A stretch of DNA of 64,000 nt from an uncultured Prevotellaceae bacterium. GTDB taxonomy: Bacteria > Bacteroidota > Bacteroidia > Bacteroidales > Muribaculaceae. Position 1 is the first letter of the stretch. Each line of letters opens with the position of its first letter. Shown here piece after piece: positions 55,767 through 64,000 of the stretch. The DNA lies in assembly GCA_947165485.1 (NCBI GenBank), contig CAMVAP010000006.1:24343-88342 (forward strand), read 5' to 3'. The notes beneath the pieces are model-generated. The model saw only the letters and a list, made by a program, of their open reading frames with translations. It was not told where the DNA came from and did not search any database. The position numbers were made by a program, and so were the translations under genes.

Positions 55767-56068
55767 AAACGACAATCCAAGAACTTGAGGGGATGACTCT
55801 CGTCACCATGACCGGATCGCTCGACACGGCAGCCGCCATCGAGACCGAACAGATTCTCAAGCCCATTACCGCTAGAGAAGAAGGTAAAGATATCACCTTT
55901 GAGTGCCAGGAACTGGAGTATATCGCATCCAGCGGCCTGCGCATCCTGCTCGACGTGCTCAAGAAGACCAAGGCCAAGGGCAAAACGGTCACCCTGCGCA
56001 ACGTGAATGAGGACATCAAGAACGTGTTCAATATTACGGGATTCATCAACTTGTTTGAGTTTGAATAA
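55763..56068 (+). CDS. STAS-domain anti-sigma factor antagonist
   Basis: 101 residues, a single STAS domain. The conserved ASSGLRIL (about residues 53-60) contains the serine normally phosphorylated by RsbW-type kinases and dephosphorylated by SpoIIE-type phosphatases. The ATGA overlap with the phosphatase gene implies the two proteins are partners. Which anti-sigma or other target it controls is not evident; no sigma factor lies next to it. Confidence 0.92.
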   Translation: MKTTIQELEGMTLVTMTGSLDTAAAIETEQILKPITAREEGKDITFECQELEYIASSGLRILLDVLKKTKAKGKTVTLRNVNEDIKNVFNITGFINLFEFE

Positions 56069-56077
56069 TCACGTTCC

Positions 56078-57445
56078 ATGTTATTCAAGCTCATCAACAT
56101 CAAGCGGTGGCTGCTTGCCGCTGTCCTCTTGCCATGCCTCACAGCCCAAGGTCAACCCTCGACCGACACCATACCTGAGCCACTGAACCAGCTGGACGTG
56201 TCGTTGCAGTTCATGACCCGTGGCGAGACTCGCTATGGCGGTTTTCCTAAAGTCGAAGAAGGAAAAGAAAACGATGACGGCGGGACTATTCCCAGTTCCA
56301 ACTTCATCATGGGTCGCGTGCGACTCCCCATCAACTACAAGCGCGACTGGCTGGAGGCCCGCGTGACGCCACAGCACAATGGCGTGTGGGGACAGGCAGG
56401 AAAGGGCTCGTTCAACATCTATGAGACTTGGGCAAAGCTCACGGCCCGCAATGGCCTGTTTGCCCAGGTGGGACGCATCGCCCTCAACTATGATGATGAG
56501 CGCATCATCGGTTCGGATGACTGGGCCATGGCCTCGTCGTCACACGACGTGCTGCGACTGGGTTATGAGGGACACGGCCACAAGGCGCACGCTATCCTGG
56601 CCTATAACCAGAATGCCGAGGTGATGTCACAAGGCGGCAACTATTACTCGGGTGGGGCGCAACCCTACAAGACAATGCATACCTTGTGGTACCACTATGA
56701 CCTGCAGCGCATTCCGCTGGGAGCCTCATTGTTGTTTATGAACATAGGCATGCAGGCCAACAAGGACGACATTGCTAATCTGGAGAGAGACAAAACCATC
56801 TTTCAGCACTTGCTGGGTGGCTATGTGCTGTTTCAACCCAAGCACTGGAGGGCATCGGCTTCCTATTATCACCAGTTTGGCCGCAACGAGACAAACATGA
56901 AGATCGATGCCTGGATGGCCAGTGGCAAGGTCACTTTTAGTCCTTCGCAATCCTATAGTATCACAGCGGGATTTGACTACCTGAGCGGTGACAAGTACTT
57001 TGCTGTGCCCAGCGAGGGCACCATCGGAATGACTCGCCATGAAGTCATCAGGGGCTTCAGCACAGTATATGGCTCGCACCACAAGTTCTATGGCGCTATG
57101 GACTTCTTCTACGTGAGTACCTATTTGTTCGGCTTCACCCCTGGATTGCAGAATGCCTACATCGGTGGTTCATACCGTCCCATCAAAGGCTTGAACCTGA
57201 GCACGTCATATCATTATTTTGCAACGGCCACCAAGCTCGAAGCCATGGGCCAAACGCTTGGACATGAGTGGGAATTACAAGGCAGATATGCCCTGACGCG
57301 CGACGTGGCATTGTCGGCGGGTGTTTCACTGATGTGGGGTAGCGAAACGATGGAGCGCCTCAAGCGTGGCACCAGCAATAACACCCTGCGCTGGGGATGG
57401 ATTTCAATAAATGTCAACCCGCGCATTTTCACAACAAAATGGTAA
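56078..57445 (+). CDS. Outer-membrane beta-barrel, alginate-export-like
   Basis: 455 residues. Signal peptide (WLLAAVLLPCLTAQG) and a long run of amphipathic strands. GRIALNYDDERIIGSDDW (~145-162) resembles the conserved box of the Alginate_exp barrel family; the C-terminus ends in a strand with aromatic residues (NPRIFTTKW). Such barrels pass polysaccharides or small molecules across the outer membrane. It lies 9 bases after the STAS gene and 26 bases before the NRPS, so it could export the NRPS product, an inference from position only. Confidence 0.78.
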   Translation: MLFKLINIKRWLLAAVLLPCLTAQGQPSTDTIPEPLNQLDVSLQFMTRGETRYGGFPKVEEGKENDDGGTIPSSNFIMGRVRLPINYKRDWLEARVTPQHNGVWGQAGKGSFNIYETWAKLTARNGLFAQVGRIALNYDDERIIGSDDWAMASSSHDVLRLGYEGHGHKAHAILAYNQNAEVMSQGGNYYSGGAQPYKTMHTLWYHYDLQRIPLGASLLFMNIGMQANKDDIANLERDKTIFQHLLGGYVLFQPKHWRASASYYHQFGRNETNMKIDAWMASGKVTFSPSQSYSITAGFDYLSGDKYFAVPSEGTIGMTRHEVIRGFSTVYGSHHKFYGAMDFFYVSTYLFGFTPGLQNAYIGGSYRPIKGLNLSTSYHYFATATKLEAMGQTLGHEWELQGRYALTRDVALSAGVSLMWGSETMERLKRGTSNNTLRWGWISINVNPRIFTTKW

Positions 57446-57471
57446 TAACTAACAACCCAAAACAAGTAAAT

Positions 57472-60400
57472 ATGAAACTAACAGCTCCCTTATCCAAATC
57501 TCAATTCGGAATCTATGTAGAATGCGTCGACCACAACGGTGAAGCATTCTATAATCTTCCTTATATATATGTACTGGACCGCAGTCTTGACGGTGAGCGC
57601 CTGCTTGCCGCCATCGAGACGGCATTCAAGGCCCACCCCACCCTGTTCACCCGCATCGAGCTTAACGATGACGGGGAACCCGTACAGACCCTGGACATGG
57701 CTAGCGAGCAGTGGTCACTTGCTATCGAGGAGATACAGGACATCGAGCAGGAAAAGGCTCGACTGGTCGCCCCCTTTGACCTGAATGGTGGCCGCTTGTT
57801 CCACGTCAACCTCATGCGCAACAGTGAGCACTACTACCTCTTCCTCGACTATCACCATATCATTGTTGACGGCACCTCGATGCAGATCATGTTGCAGGAC
57901 ATTGACAAGGCCTATCATGGCGAGGACATAGCACCCGAGGAGTTGACCCTCATGCAAGTGGCACAGGCCGAGGCCGAGCAACGTGAGTCACCAGCCTTTG
58001 AAGAAGCCAAGCAGTGGTATGCCAGCCAGTTTGATTGCAGCGACACGTTCACTCAGTTCATGCCCGATGTGGAAGATGCCGAGCACCGCGAGGATAACCT
58101 GTTGCGCACACTCTCGCTCGACATGGACATGGTAGAGGGCTACTGCAAGAACAATGGAATCTACAAGAGCACACTGTTCACCTCGGCGTTTGCCTACCTG
58201 CTTGCGAAATTCAACAATGAGCCGGAATCGCTGTTCAACACCGTCTATAACGGTCGCTCGGACAAACGTTTCCTTCACTCGGTGGGCATGACGGTAAAGA
58301 CACTGCCAGTGTATGCCAAGTTCACACCCGAGACCACCGTGCTGGAATACATGCAACAGGGACAAGAGCAGATGAGCGGTTGCCGCAAGCACGAGGTGTA
58401 CACCTACACCGACGTGATGACCGACCTGAACCTGCAAACCAACTCGATGTTTGCATGGCATGGCCAGTTGTTTGACAACGAGACGATGGGCGACAAGCCC
58501 ATGCAGACCATCCGCATTGGCAACAGCACCCTTGATGCCTCGTTCTACCTCAAGGTGTTTATCAAAGACAACAAAGTACAGGCCAAGGCCGAGTACAATT
58601 CCAACGAATACTCCCGCGAGTTCATCGCTCAGATATTGGAGAGCTATGAAGCCGTGCTGGAGGGTTTCGTTGCCCAAGAATACCTGCGTGACATCAACAT
58701 CGCCACAGCATCCCAGGTAGAGGTCCTGGACAGCTTCAATCACACCGATGTGGACTATGACAACAGCCAGACCATCGTGTCCCTGTTCCGCTCCCAGGTT
58801 CAGGCCACACCCGATGACATCGCTGCGGTATATCAAGACAAGCGATTCACCAACAAGCAGGTGGACGAAATCAGCGACCGCATTGCCGCCTACATCACCA
58901 GCCAAGGATTGGGTGCCGAGGACGTGGTGTCGGTACTGATTCCCCGCTGTGAGTGGATGCCCATCGCATCGCTGGGCGTGCTGAAGGCCGGATGTGCTTA
59001 CCAGCCACTCGACCCCAGCTACCCCAAGGAGCGCCTCAACTTCATGATGCAGGACGCAAGCGCCAAACTGCTCATTGCCGATGAGGAGCTGCGTTCCATC
59101 GTTGACGAGTACCAGGGTCAAGTGCTGTTGACCAAGGATATCATGACCCTGCACAGCACACCCGCTCCTCAAGTGGAAATCAAGCCTGACCAACTATTTA
59201 TCCTGCTCTACACGTCGGGCTCGACCGGCATACCCAAGGGGTGCCAGTTGACCCACGGCAACCTGGTGGCCTTCTGCCACTGGTACCAGCGCTACTACGA
59301 TCTCAAGCCTGAACACAACGTGGCAGCCTATGCCAGCTACGGCTTTGACGCCTGCATGATGGACATGTATCCAGCATTGACCAGCGGCGCAACGCTCCAC
59401 ATCATTCCCGAGGAGTTGCGTCTTGACCTGATTGCGCTGAACGACTATTTTGAGCAAAACAACATCACCCACTCGTTCATGACGACCCAGGTGGGTTACC
59501 AGTTTGCCACCAGCATCGAGAACCACTCGTTGATGCACCTCTCGACTGGCGGTGAGAAGTTGGCATCCCTCACCCCACCACAAGGCTTCAACTTCTATAA
59601 CGTCTATGGTCCCACCGAGTGCACCATCTTCACCACGACCTATCTGGTGGGCAGGAAGATGAAAGAAATCCCCATCGGCAAGCCACTGGACAACATGCGG
59701 TTATACATCGTCGATGGACAAGGACACCGCCTGCCCGTTGGCGCTGCTGGTGAGTTGTGGGTGGCTGGCCCGCAGGTGAGCCGCGGCTACCTCAACCGTC
59801 CCGAGAAGACTGCCGAGGTCTATATCAGCAATCCGTTTACCAGCGATGAGAAATATGCCCGCGTCTATCGCACGGGCGACATCGTGCGCTACCTGCCCTC
59901 GGGCGACATCCAGTTTGTGGGCCGCCGCGATGGTCAGGTCAAGATACGCGGTTTCCGCATCGAGTTGAAGGAGGTGGAAAGCATCATCCGCGAGTTCCCG
60001 GGCATCAAGGATGCCACGGTACAGGCATTTGACGAGGATGGCGGTGGCAAGTTCATTGCTGCCTACATCGTGAGTGACAGCCAGGTGGATATCGAAGCGC
60101 TCAACAACTTCATCCTCGACCAGAAGCCCCCCTATATGGTTCCTGCCGTGACGATGCAGATCGATGCCATCCCCCTGAACCAGAACCAGAAGGTGAACAA
60201 GCGTGCCCTGCCCAAGCCCGAGAAGAAGGCAGCTGCTATCGAGGAGGCCAACGTGCCCATGAATGTGCTGGAGCAGGAACTTCACCAGATTGTTGCCGAC
60301 ATCGTCAACACGACCGACTTTGGCGTGACGACGGTGCTGGGTTATGCAGGATTGACCTCCATCTCGGCCATCAAGCTGGCCGTGCAAGTCAACAAGCGAT

Positions 60401-63400
60401 ATGGCGTGACCCTTGATTCCCGCAGCCTAGTGAAAACCGGCACCATCCAGTCGATCGAGAACGAGATACTGAAAATGATGCTGGCCGGTGGCGCTACAAC
60501 GACCGCCAAGGGGGCTACCGAGGAGGGACAAGCGAGGACCAGCGCTCCCCTGTCCTACGCCCAAACTGGTGTCTATTTTGATTGCCTGAAGAATCCAGCA
60601 TCCACAATTTATAATATTCCTTACCTGCTCTCCTATCCCGAGGGCACCGATGCCAACGCCCTTGCCGCAGCAGTAAAGCAGGTCATCGAGGCGCATCCCG
60701 AGTTGAGTGTCCACTTCACCACAATGGGTGACACCATTGTGCAAACGCTGGACGACAGCGTTCCCGTCGAGGTCAACATCACCGAGATGGACGAGAAGAA
60801 ATTGGCTGATTACAAGAACGAGTTTGTGCGTCCCTTCAATTTACAGAAGGCACCGCTCTACCGCACCGAGGTTGTCAAGACCACCAGCGGCGTTTATCTG
60901 CTACTGGATGTGCACCACCTGGTGTTTGACGGTGGTTCAGCCGACCTGCTCATACGTCAAATCAACGCTGCCATCGAGGGCAAGGCTGTTGAGAAAGAGT
61001 CCTATAACTATCTGGACTTTGTCGCCGACCAGCAAGCTGCCGAGGAGACCGATTCCTTCAAGAAGGCTCAACAATTCTTTGCCCAGAGATTGCAGGCCTG
61101 TGAGGGTGCCAGTGAGATTCCAGCCGACCTGCCCAAGAGCGACGAGCAGGGCTTCATTGGCGAAGCGGTTTGCCCCACCGATCTGGAGAAGGCTACCGCC
61201 TTCTGCCGTGAGCAGGAAATCACGCCAGCGCATCTATTCCTGGCTGCTACGTCCTATGTCATCTCGCGCTATACCAACAATCGCGAGGTGTACCTGTGCA
61301 CCGTGAGCAGCGGTCGCAGCAATCTCAAGATTGCCGACACAGTGGGCATGTTTGTCAACACCCTCGCTCTGGGCTTGAACATCGATGATGTGACCGTGAG
61401 CGAGTACTTGAAACAGACCAGCGACACATTTGACCAGACCCTGCGGCACGAGGATTACCCGTTTGCCCGCATCGCTACCGACTATGGTTTCCGTCCCGCT
61501 ATAGCCTACGCTTACCAGGTGGGCGTGCTCTCACAATACACCGTGAATGGCAAGGTCATCGGTCAAGAACTGCTGGAGCTCAATGTGCCCAAGTTCAAAA
61601 TCAACATCAAGATCGAGTCTCGCGGCGTGGTCGTCCAGTATGACGACTCGATTTACAGCGAGCGCGTGGGTCGCGGCCTGGCCGAGAGCATCGTGGCTGT
61701 GGCCAACCACATGATGCAGCAACCCAACGAGAAACTGCGCCACATCTCCATCGTGAGTGAGGGACAAGAAGAGGAATTGAGCCACTTGCGTCAAACGGCA
61801 ACGGGTGAAGCTCCATTCAAGTTCTTCCATGAGTGCATTGGCCACTTTGCCCAGACCCAGCCCGATCACGAGGCACTGGTAGCCACCGATGCCCGATTCA
61901 CCTATCGTGAGATGGACATGGTGACCAACCGCATTGCCGCCGCATTGAGGAAACGCGGAGTGAAAGAGCGCGACCGTGTCGCCTTGCTGTTGCCCCGCAC
62001 CAGCCGTCTGGTACTGGCCTTGTTCGGTGTCCTGAAAACCGGTGCCGCCTATATTCCCTGCGACCCCGAGTACCCCGCCGACCGCGTGAAACTCATTCTC
62101 GAGGATAGCGAAGCCCGCTATATCATCACCACTGCCGACCGCATGGAGACCGTTCCCGAGGGCAAGGCTATCAATGTGGAAGAGCTGATCAACGACGATA
62201 ACGATGGTACCCTTGTGACCGACATCACTCCCGACGACCTGGCCTACCTGATCTACACCAGCGGCTCGACAGGCCGTCCCAAGGGCGTAATGCTGCATCA
62301 CCGCGGCATCTGCAATTACCTGTACGGCCATCCGGCCAACGTGTTTGCCAACGGTGTCATGACCGATGCCCGTCGCATCTTGAGCGTGACGACCATCTCG
62401 TTTGACGCCGCCTTGCAGGACATCGGCACGGCATACTTCAACGGCAAGACGCTCATTGTAGCTACCGAGGAACAGGCCAACAACCCGCTCGACCTGGCTC
62501 ACCTCATCAACGAGGAGCACATCAACATGGTATCAGGCACACCATCCCGATGGATGACCTGGCTGACGAGCGAGGACTTCTGCAATGCCATCAGCCACAT
62601 CAACATTGTGCGTGCCGGTGGTGAGAAATTCTCCGACCAGTTGCTCGAACAGCTGCGCAATGTGACAAAGGCCCGCATCTTCAACTGCTATGGTCCCACC
62701 GAGATCACCGTGGCATCCAACAACAAGGAATTGACCCATGCCGACATCGTGACCGTGGGCAAGCCCCAGTTGAACGTCATCGAGTATATCGTGGACCAGG
62801 ATGGCAACGAGTTGCCCGTTGGTGTCGTGGGTGAGCTGTACATCGGTGGCCGTGGCGTGGCTCATGGCTACAACAACCTGGATGAGATGACCCGTGAACG
62901 CTTTGTGGATTATCACGGCACACGCATCTACAAGTCGGGCGATTATGCCAAGTGGCTGCCCGACGGTGATGTGGTGATCCTGGGACGCACCGACCACCAG
63001 ATCAAGTTGCGCGGACTGCGCATCGAGCTGGGCGAGATCGAGAATGTGATGCTCAAGGTCGAGGGCTTGAAGAAGGTGGTGATCCTCATCCGCAAGATCA
63101 ACGACAAGGAGCACCTGTGCGCCTACTATACCGCCGACCGCGAGATTGCACCCGACGCGCTCAAGAGCGAGATTTCCAAGAGTCTGACGCAATACATGGT
63201 GCCCACGGCTTACCTGCAACTCAAGGAGATGCCCATGACGCCCAATGGCAAGACCGATGTCAAGGCTCTGCCCGAGCCCGAGCTGGCTATCAGTTCGGCA
63301 CAGGTTGAGCCGGTCAATGATACGGAGCGCGCCTTCTGCGACATCTTTGCCGACATCCTGCAAATGGACAAGGTGGGCGCTACCGACAATTTCTTTGAGT

Positions 63401-64000
63401 TGGGAGGCACCTCGCTTGTGGTGACCCGTGTCATCATCGAGGCCGATAAGGCTGGATTGCACGTGGCCTATGGCGACGTGTTTGCCAACCCCACGCCTCG
63501 CAAGCTGGCCCGACTCATCACGGGCGAGACTGGCGACGAGGGCAACGATGAGGTGTCGGCATTTGACTACACGGCCATCAACAACCTGTTGCAGCGCAAC
63601 ACGCTGGACAACTTCCGCAAGGGTGAACGCCAGTCGCTGGGCAACGTACTGCTGACGGGTGCCACTGGCTACCTGGGCATTCACATCCTGCGTGAGCTCA
63701 TTGATTCCGATGCTCAGAACATTTACTGTCTGGTGCGCGGCAAGAACGAGGAGGCTGCCGCCAGTCGCTTGCGCACCTTGCTGTTCTACTACTTCTCTGA
63801 CGCCTTCAAGGAACTCTTTGGCAAGCGGTTGCACATCGTTCTGGGCGATGTGACCAGCGACTTTGGTGAGGGGCTCAAGGTGGACACCATCTTCAACTGC
63901 GCGGCCATCGTGAAGCACTTCAGCGAGGGCACCGAGATTGAGGATGTGAACATCGGCGGAGCTCAACGCTGCGTGGACTATTGCGTCAAGACGGGCGCCA
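57472..64000 (+). CDS. Two-module non-ribosomal peptide synthetase with terminal reductase, 5' part
   Basis: 2176 residues visible, cut by the window edge. Order: C1 (HHIIVDG, H128), A1 (YTSGSTG at 580, acyl-adenylate site GFDAC...YGPTE), T1 (phosphopantetheine Ser963 in AGLTS), C2 (HHLVFDG, H1148), A2 (YTSGSTG at 1595), T2 (GGTSL, Ser1981), and a thioester-reductase domain with the Rossmann motif GATGYLG (2063-2069). A condensation domain first suggests N-acylation of residue one; the reductase predicts release as an aldehyde or alcohol. Hand alignment to GrsA gives A-site codes DAMFLTVIF(K) and DAQSVACVA(K), reading as hydrophobic and perhaps aromatic, with low certainty. A phosphopantetheinyl transferase is not in the window. 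Confidence 0.93.
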   Translation, partial: MKLTAPLSKSQFGIYVECVDHNGEAFYNLPYIYVLDRSLDGERLLAAIETAFKAHPTLFTRIELNDDGEPVQTLDMASEQWSLAIEEIQDIEQEKARLVAPFDLNGGRLFHVNLMRNSEHYYLFLDYHHIIVDGTSMQIMLQDIDKAYHGEDIAPEELTLMQVAQAEAEQRESPAFEEAKQWYASQFDCSDTFTQFMPDVEDAEHREDNLLRTLSLDMDMVEGYCKNNGIYKSTLFTSAFAYLLAKFNNEPESLFNTVYNGRSDKRFLHSVGMTVKTLPVYAKFTPETTVLEYMQQGQEQMSGCRKHEVYTYTDVMTDLNLQTNSMFAWHGQLFDNETMGDKPMQTIRIGNSTLDASFYLKVFIKDNKVQAKAEYNSNEYSREFIAQILESYEAVLEGFVAQEYLRDINIATASQVEVLDSFNHTDVDYDNSQTIVSLFRSQVQATPDDIAAVYQDKRFTNKQVDEISDRIAAYITSQGLGAEDVVSVLIPRCEWMPIASLGVLKAGCAYQPLDPSYPKERLNFMMQDASAKLLIADEELRSIVDEYQGQVLLTKDIMTLHSTPAPQVEIKPDQLFILLYTSGSTGIPKGCQLTHGNLVAFCHWYQRYYDLKPEHNVAAYASYGFDACMMDMYPALTSGATLHIIPEELRLDLIALNDYFEQNNITHSFMTTQVGYQFATSIENHSLMHLSTGGEKLASLTPPQGFNFYNVYGPTECTIFTTTYLVGRKMKEIPIGKPLDNMRLYIVDGQGHRLPVGAAGELWVAGPQVSRGYLNRPEKTAEVYISNPFTSDEKYARVYRTGDIVRYLPSGDIQFVGRRDGQVKIRGFRIELKEVESIIREFPGIKDATVQAFDEDGGGKFIAAYIVSDSQVDIEALNNFILDQKPPYMVPAVTMQIDAIPLNQNQKVNKRALPKPEKKAAAIEEANVPMNVLEQELHQIVADIVNTTDFGVTTVLGYAGLTSISAIKLAVQVNKRYGVTLDSRSLVKTGTIQSIENEILKMMLAGGATTTAKGATEEGQARTSAPLSYAQTGVYFDCLKNPASTIYNIPYLLSYPEGTDANALAAAVKQVIEAHPELSVHFTTMGDTIVQTLDDSVPVEVNITEMDEKKLADYKNEFVRPFNLQKAPLYRTEVVKTTSGVYLLLDVHHLVFDGGSADLLIRQINAAIEGKAVEKESYNYLDFVADQQAAEETDSFKKAQQFFAQRLQACEGASEIPADLPKSDEQGFIGEAVCPTDLEKATAFCREQEITPAHLFLAATSYVISRYTNNREVYLCTVSSGRSNLKIADTVGMFVNTLALGLNIDDVTVSEYLKQTSDTFDQTLRHEDYPFARIATDYGFRPAIAYAYQVGVLSQYTVNGKVIGQELLELNVPKFKINIKIESRGVVVQYDDSIYSERVGRGLAESIVAVANHMMQQPNEKLRHISIVSEGQEEELSHLRQTATGEAPFKFFHECIGHFAQTQPDHEALVATDARFTYREMDMVTNRIAAALRKRGVKERDRVALLLPRTSRLVLALFGVLKTGAAYIPCDPEYPADRVKLILEDSEARYIITTADRMETVPEGKAINVEELINDDNDGTLVTDITPDDLAYLIYTSGSTGRPKGVMLHHRGICNYLYGHPANVFANGVMTDARRILSVTTISFDAALQDIGTAYFNGKTLIVATEEQANNPLDLAHLINEEHINMVSGTPSRWMTWLTSEDFCNAISHINIVRAGGEKFSDQLLEQLRNVTKARIFNCYGPTEITVASNNKELTHADIVTVGKPQLNVIEYIVDQDGNELPVGVVGELYIGGRGVAHGYNNLDEMTRERFVDYHGTRIYKSGDYAKWLPDGDVVILGRTDHQIKLRGLRIELGEIENVMLKVEGLKKVVILIRKINDKEHLCAYYTADREIAPDALKSEISKSLTQYMVPTAYLQLKEMPMTPNGKTDVKALPEPELAISSAQVEPVNDTERAFCDIFADILQMDKVGATDNFFELGGTSLVVTRVIIEADKAGLHVAYGDVFANPTPRKLARLITGETGDEGNDEVSAFDYTAINNLLQRNTLDNFRKGERQSLGNVLLTGATGYLGIHILRELIDSDAQNIYCLVRGKNEEAAASRLRTLLFYYFSDAFKELFGKRLHIVLGDVTSDFGEGLKVDTIFNCAAIVKHFSEGTEIEDVNIGGAQRCVDYCVKTGA

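Noticed and set aside
57988..59193. Long minus-strand frames opposite the NRPS (also at 61531-62520 and 62533-63966)
   Set aside because: The plus strand shows continuous NRPS motifs through all of these positions; the minus frames have no recognisable domains.

Overview
The window reads as chromosome of a gut-type Bacteroidales bacterium (Prevotellaceae or Muribaculaceae-like; the genus cannot be fixed from this sequence). Supporting signs are the TTTG / about 20 nt / TAnnTTTG promoter pattern ahead of many genes, lipoprotein and DUF families typical of Bacteroidetes (DUF4369-TlpA, DUF349, DUF4924), BspA-type leucine-rich repeats, PPDK, dockerin-like tails, and moderately GC-rich coding DNA with AT-rich spacers. 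No tRNA, rRNA, CRISPR array or complete insertion sequence was found.

Layout. 1-2460: 3' end of a GH3/beta-lactamase fusion and a TlpA-like lipoprotein. 2500-4146: terminator, REP-like inverted element and a DKNYY-repeat membrane protein. 4353-8411: an AT-rich accessory island between two copies of the 3' end of ppdK, carrying an AbiEi/AbiEii toxin-antitoxin pair, a mosaic Crp/Fnr regulator and an SDR enzyme. 8412-18293: ppdK, a small unknown protein, a cyclophilin lipoprotein, a DUF349 protein, a WcaJ-type sugar-phosphate transferase and RecQ. 18494-23980: a leftward set of three exported dockerin-bearing proteins (two BspA-like, one with two FGE-sulfatase domains). 24288-29842: a membrane-anchored TPR/LuxR-like regulator, an NSS transporter, a VanZ-like protein and a fused XRE-DNA methyltransferase. 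29995-37360: ABC-F, GNAT, a secreted protein, a second Crp/Fnr regulator, DUF4924, RmlD and RF3. 37455-40148: an AmgK-like kinase fused to a RapZ C-terminal domain, overlapping a MurU-like nucleotidyltransferase (probable cell-wall sugar salvage), then an FMN-binding protein. 40287-43955: an ECF sigma factor with its coupled membrane protein, a serpin lipoprotein and a small secreted protein. 44090-50686: a candidate small RNA, a phosphohexomutase, two paralogous MFS transporters and an exported nitroreductase/flavin-reductase fusion. 50785-53474: an SDR enzyme and TypA/BipA.

53520 to the right edge is the most striking part: a SpoIIE phosphatase with cache sensor and HATPase domain, a STAS protein, an alginate-export-like outer-membrane barrel and a large two-module NRPS (C-A-T-C-A-T-reductase, cut by the window edge) lie in tight tandem. 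The reductase predicts release of a peptide aldehyde or alcohol (or a cyclised pyrazinone), and the upstream genes suggest control by a partner-switching stress module.

A second unusual feature is a family of degenerate 7-bp repeats (CCTAAAA, TTTAGGC, ACTAGAA, GTTAGTT, ACTAAAA) at ten intergenic sites, several arranged as inverted arrays able to fold as hairpins.
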